Assembly: GCA_900696575.1 (NCBI GenBank)
Contig: CAADHD010000006.1
Coordinates: 49,246 to 113,245 of the forward strand
Length of the DNA: 64,000 nucleotides
Source: an uncultured Bacteroidota bacterium
Lineage (GTDB): Bacteria > Bacteroidota > Bacteroidia > AKYH767-A > OLB10
Reading direction: 5' to 3'
Shown: piece after piece, positions 61,103 through 64,000 of the stretch
Layout of the letters: each line of letters opens with the position of its first letter
Position numbering within the stretch: the stretch's first letter is position 1
Position numbers and translations under genes: made by a program
The notes under the pieces: generated by a model
Told to the model about the DNA's origin: nothing
Seen by the model: only the letters and a program-made list of their open reading frames with translations
Databases searched by the model: none

Positions 61103-62635
61103 GTGAAACTGAAACTCATTTTACCACTGCTTTTCTTTTATGTCTTTTCGATGGCTCAGAGTCATCGTTGTGCTACGGATCAATATGCAGTTGAGACCGG
61201 CCATTTTTCAAAACCCTTTTCATCAGCAAAAATTTTAACGGTTGATACCCTTCATATCCCTGTAGTGGTGCATGTTATTTACAAAACAGATGATCAGAAC
61301 ATCAGCTACGAACAGATTCAATCGCAGCTTGATGTACTGAACGAAGATTTTTCGGGCAAGAGTTACAACAAGGAAAAAATTCCTGATGTCTGGAAAAACC
61401 TGAATGGCGATTCAAAAATCCGTTTTCACTTAGCCAGAAAAGATCCGGATGGGAATCCTTCCTCCGGCATTACCCATACCCATACAACCACCGATGCTTT
61501 TCCCGTCAGTAATCAAATGAAATCATCAGCCACAGGCGGGCATGATCCCTGGCCTGATACTGCTTACCTCAACATCTGGGTATGTAACCTTGCCAATAAT
61601 GTGCTGGGGTTTGCCCAATATCCCGGTGGCAGCCCGGCAACGGATGGAGTGGTAATTCATACCAAAGCATTCGGAAGGACAGGAAATCTTTTTGCCAAAT
61701 ACAACAAAGGCAGAACGGCAACACATGAAGTTGGCCACTGGCTTAACCTGCTTCACATCTGGGGCGATGCCGATTGCGGTAATGATTTTATCAGCGATAC
61801 TCCCGTTCAGAAAACTTCTACTTCCAACTGCCCTTCTTATCCTAAAATAAGCTGCTGCAACGGTTCCTCCAACTGCAACGATCCGCATGGCGACATGTTT
61901 ATGAATTTCATGGATTACACGGACGATAAGTGCATGATGCTCTTTACGGCTAAACAAACGGAGCGGATGTTAAATGCCGTTCAGATGTACCGGCCGGCAT
62001 TCGGAAATTCAACATCGCACATTCCTGTTTCTGCTCCTTTTGCCGATTTAAAAATAAACCGGATTGTAAAGCCTGCCGGATTGCTTTGTAATCAGATTCA
62101 TATTCCTGAATTGGAAATTCTCAATACCGGAACTTCATCCATCACCTCATTCACTATCGAGGCCGGCCTTGTAGATGGAATTTCAGAAACAAAAACATGG
62201 AACGGCAATCTGCTGCCGGGCGAAGGGGTTATCATTGCCTTTGATGTCATTAAAATAAGCACAGGCGAAGGGGTTGTATTTGCTCGAATCTTATCTGCCG
62301 ATGATTTTGCATTCAACAATTACCTGACAGCAGGATATGTGCGTGTTGAAGGAGAATACGGCTGCACTCCGCTGGATGAAAAACCCGTCATTGCCATTGT
62401 CCCTAATCTTGCTGAGGATTTCATCAACATTCAATCTTCTTTTAAACTCTCGAACAAAGCACGGGTAAAAATTGTTGATGTAAGCGGTAAAGTGCTGATG
62501 GAAAAAGAAGAAAATTCAACAGAAGGATTCGGTTTTACTCTAAACATCCATTCCCTTTCGCAGGGTGTTTACTTTGTATATGTAATGTCCGACACCAAAG
62601 AAGCAGCCGCTAAATTTGTAAAAATCAATGACTGA
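61103..62635 (+). CDS. Secreted M43-family (pappalysin-like) zinc metalloprotease with T9SS sorting domain
   Basis: A 510-residue exported protein. Signal peptide (about 1-19, ends FSMAQS), an M43 protease domain (about 50-300) with active site HEVGHWLNLLHIWGD near 211-225 (HExxHxxxxxH) and Met-turn MNFMDYTDDKCMMLFT, a beta-sandwich domain (about 310-420), and a T9SS type A sorting domain at the end (VKIVDVSGKVLMEKEE, GVYFVYVMS, KFVKIND). Expected outside the cell, degrading protein. The start is GTG at 61103. It overlaps mqnE by 8 bp, an unexpected pairing of a secreted protease with a menaquinone enzyme. Confidence 0.9.
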   Translation: MKLKLILPLLFFYVFSMAQSHRCATDQYAVETGHFSKPFSSAKILTVDTLHIPVVVHVIYKTDDQNISYEQIQSQLDVLNEDFSGKSYNKEKIPDVWKNLNGDSKIRFHLARKDPDGNPSSGITHTHTTTDAFPVSNQMKSSATGGHDPWPDTAYLNIWVCNLANNVLGFAQYPGGSPATDGVVIHTKAFGRTGNLFAKYNKGRTATHEVGHWLNLLHIWGDADCGNDFISDTPVQKTSTSNCPSYPKISCCNGSSNCNDPHGDMFMNFMDYTDDKCMMLFTAKQTERMLNAVQMYRPAFGNSTSHIPVSAPFADLKINRIVKPAGLLCNQIHIPELEILNTGTSSITSFTIEAGLVDGISETKTWNGNLLPGEGVIIAFDVIKISTGEGVVFARILSADDFAFNNYLTAGYVRVEGEYGCTPLDEKPVIAIVPNLAEDFINIQSSFKLSNKARVKIVDVSGKVLMEKEENSTEGFGFTLNIHSLSQGVYFVYVMSDTKEAAAKFVKIND

Positions 62636-63746
62636 AATTGAAGAACTGATTACTCAAGCGCCTGCTGTTGACAGGCATGTGAAAGACATTTGCCTGAAAG
62701 CTTTGAACGGAAACCGTCTTGCACCCGAAGAAGGAATTTATCTTTTTGAACATGGCGATGTATCTGTTCTCGGGATGACAGCACATGCCATCCGTGAAAA
62801 TAAACACGGACGGAAAGTTTTTTACAACCGTAATTTTCATATTGAGCCAACCAATGTGTGTGTTTTCACCTGTAACTTCTGCTCTTATTCGCGCATGTAT
62901 AAACACCGCGATGAAGGCTGGGAACTCAGCATTGAACAGATGCTTGGTAAAGTGAAAGAGTATGACGGAAAAGCGGTTACCGAAGTACATATTGTAGGAG
63001 GCGTTCATCCGAAAATGAATCTTGAATTTTTCTGCGAATTGCTCCGGCAGATAAAACAACATCGTCCTGATTTGCACATCAAAGCTTTTACTGCCGTTGA
63101 ACTGGATTATATGATCCGCAAAGCAGGATTGAATTACCACCAGGGACTTTTGAAACTGAAAGATGCCGGGCTTGACAGTCTGCCCGGTGGTGGTGCTGAA
63201 ATTTTTGATGAGCAAATCAGAAAAGAAATTTGTGCCGATAAATGCAATGCTGATGAATGGTTAGCCATACATCAAACCGCTCACGAATTGGGAATGCACA
63301 GTAATGCCACTATGCTCTACGGGCATATTGAAAGTTATACTCACCGTATTGATCACATGGAAAGGCTGCGAAAGCTTCAGGATAAAACCGGTGGATTCAA
63401 CACCTTCATCCCTCTTAAATTCCGCAATCAGAATAATGCCATGTCGCATCTGCCGGAAGTAACCATGATTGAAGATGTGAAAAACTATGCTGTTTCAAGA
63501 ATTTACCTTGACAACTTCGGCCATATTAAAACTTACTGGCCCATGATTGGTAAGGCCACTGCTCAGGTTTCGCTTTCTTACGGTGTGGATGATTTAGATG
63601 GAACTATTGACGACAGCACCAAAATTTACAGCATGGCAGGATCTGAAGAGCAAAATCCTGCCATGTCATCTGCTGAAATAAAAGAACTCATTTCATCAGC
63701 CGGGTTTGAACCGGTTGAGAGGGATACGCTGTATAAGGAGGTGTGA
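62628..63746 (+). CDS. mqnE: Aminofutalosine synthase MqnE
   Basis: A 372-residue radical-SAM enzyme of the futalosine pathway, joining 3-[(1-carboxyvinyl)oxy]benzoate to SAM-derived adenosine to give aminofutalosine on the way to menaquinone. Seen: IEPTNVCVFTCNFCSYSR with the Cx3Cx2C cluster motif, EVHIVGGVHPKMNLEFF, GLDSLPGGGAEIFDEQIRKEI, HSNATMLYGHIE and FIPLKFRNQNN. These match MqnE and separate it from the related MqnC. It overlaps the protease gene by 8 bp. Confidence 0.94.
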   Translation: MTEIEELITQAPAVDRHVKDICLKALNGNRLAPEEGIYLFEHGDVSVLGMTAHAIRENKHGRKVFYNRNFHIEPTNVCVFTCNFCSYSRMYKHRDEGWELSIEQMLGKVKEYDGKAVTEVHIVGGVHPKMNLEFFCELLRQIKQHRPDLHIKAFTAVELDYMIRKAGLNYHQGLLKLKDAGLDSLPGGGAEIFDEQIRKEICADKCNADEWLAIHQTAHELGMHSNATMLYGHIESYTHRIDHMERLRKLQDKTGGFNTFIPLKFRNQNNAMSHLPEVTMIEDVKNYAVSRIYLDNFGHIKTYWPMIGKATAQVSLSYGVDDLDGTIDDSTKIYSMAGSEEQNPAMSSAEIKELISSAGFEPVERDTLYKEV

Positions 63747-64000
63747 AGGTTGAGGTATGTGGATGAGCCTGCCTGAAAAAACTAACCGGTACAATGCATA
63801 ACCATTGAACTAATTGCGCCTATTCCGGCATGAAAATGACATCATACATTCATCGTATTTCGCTTCAATTCCTATTTAACTTTTCAACAACCCTTGCTTT
63901 TTATATTTCGTTTGTTTTTACATTTGTAATATTGTTTGATACCTGTTGCATTTACTGCGCTCCAACCCCAGGTGCAGTTGTGTAACAGTTCGGGTGTGAG
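63747..64000. other. Terminal gap, no supported gene
   Basis: The last 254 bases carry no recognisable gene. An ATG-started 51-codon frame (63830-63985, MKMTSYIHRISLQFLFNFST and a hydrophobic rest) exists on the plus strand, but its composition is that of a T-rich intergenic region and I do not accept it. The stretch may contain the promoter of a gene beyond the edge. Confidence 0.5.

Noticed and set aside
63830..63985. A 51-codon ATG frame near the right edge
   Set aside because: Hydrophobic, T-rich composition without recognisable features; looks like intergenic sequence by chance open.
1..64000. CRISPR arrays, prophage genes, insertion-sequence transposases, rRNA genes
   Set aside because: No regularly spaced repeats, no integrase or transposase motif and no rRNA-like stretches were seen on either strand.

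Overview
The window is chromosomal DNA of a member of the Bacteroidota, probably an environmental, gliding or formerly gliding lineage. The evidence is gldC, gldE and gldD, several proteins with type IX secretion (T9SS) C-terminal sorting domains, an Omp28-type lipoprotein, a SusC-like TonB receptor, the futalosine menaquinone enzyme MqnE, promoters of the Bacteroidota form TAnnTTTG, weak Shine-Dalgarno signals and many TTG starts. No phage, plasmid, transposase or CRISPR array is visible. Most of the window is ordinary core genome with an exopolysaccharide locus and a few accessory patches.

Layout. 1-7.6 kb: end of an unknown gene, hemerythrin protein, a 45-residue membrane protein, TonB receptor, gldC, an outer-membrane barrel protein, Omp28 lipoprotein, rhomboid protease and methylmalonyl-CoA epimerase. 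7.7-15 kb: a T9SS beta-propeller protein, then a tight operon of lipid-carrier glycosyltransferase, GT-C-like membrane protein, GH16-like lipoprotein and secreted ThuA-like protein. 15-18.7 kb (minus strand): HU, TPR protein, a 29-residue mS38/bS22-type ribosomal protein, RNase G and a glycosyltransferase. 18.9-26.4 kb: response regulator, glycosyltransferase, coiled-coil lipoprotein, a hybrid kinase plus sigma-54 activator pair, and a LutA-like protein. 26.6-30.4 kb: FtsX-like permease, ssb, gldE, gldD and tRNA-Arg(CCT). 30.5-33 kb: glycosyltransferase and uvrC.

33-45 kb is the polysaccharide locus: methyltransferase, fcl and gmd (GDP-L-fucose), tyrosine autokinase, ABC flippase, an alpha/alpha-toroid protein, UDP-GlcNAc 2-epimerase, a FemAB-like transferase and a GT4 glycosyltransferase. 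45-49.5 kb holds a SET-domain protein, a PAP2-like membrane protein, a BatA-type protein and a dihydroorotase-like protein that lacks its metal ligands. 49.6-52.8 kb is a compact triad of YbdK-type carboxylate-amine ligase, class I glutamine amidotransferase and an ATP-grasp-like protein, which looks like a pathway for an unidentified amide or peptide metabolite.

52.8-57.4 kb is a decaying cluster of secreted T9SS proteins, rich in small palindromic repeats. One repeat places an in-frame stop just before the sorting signal of a secreted protein. Relatives of the same repeat lie inside the signal peptide of the barrel protein at 5.4 kb and behind the TonB receptor at 4.4 kb. The last part (57.4-64 kb) carries a TPR lipoprotein, a TMTC-like membrane protein, pyruvate dehydrogenase E1 alpha, a secreted M43 metalloprotease and mqnE. 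The observations most worth pursuing are the coding-sequence-invading palindromes and the amidoligase triad.
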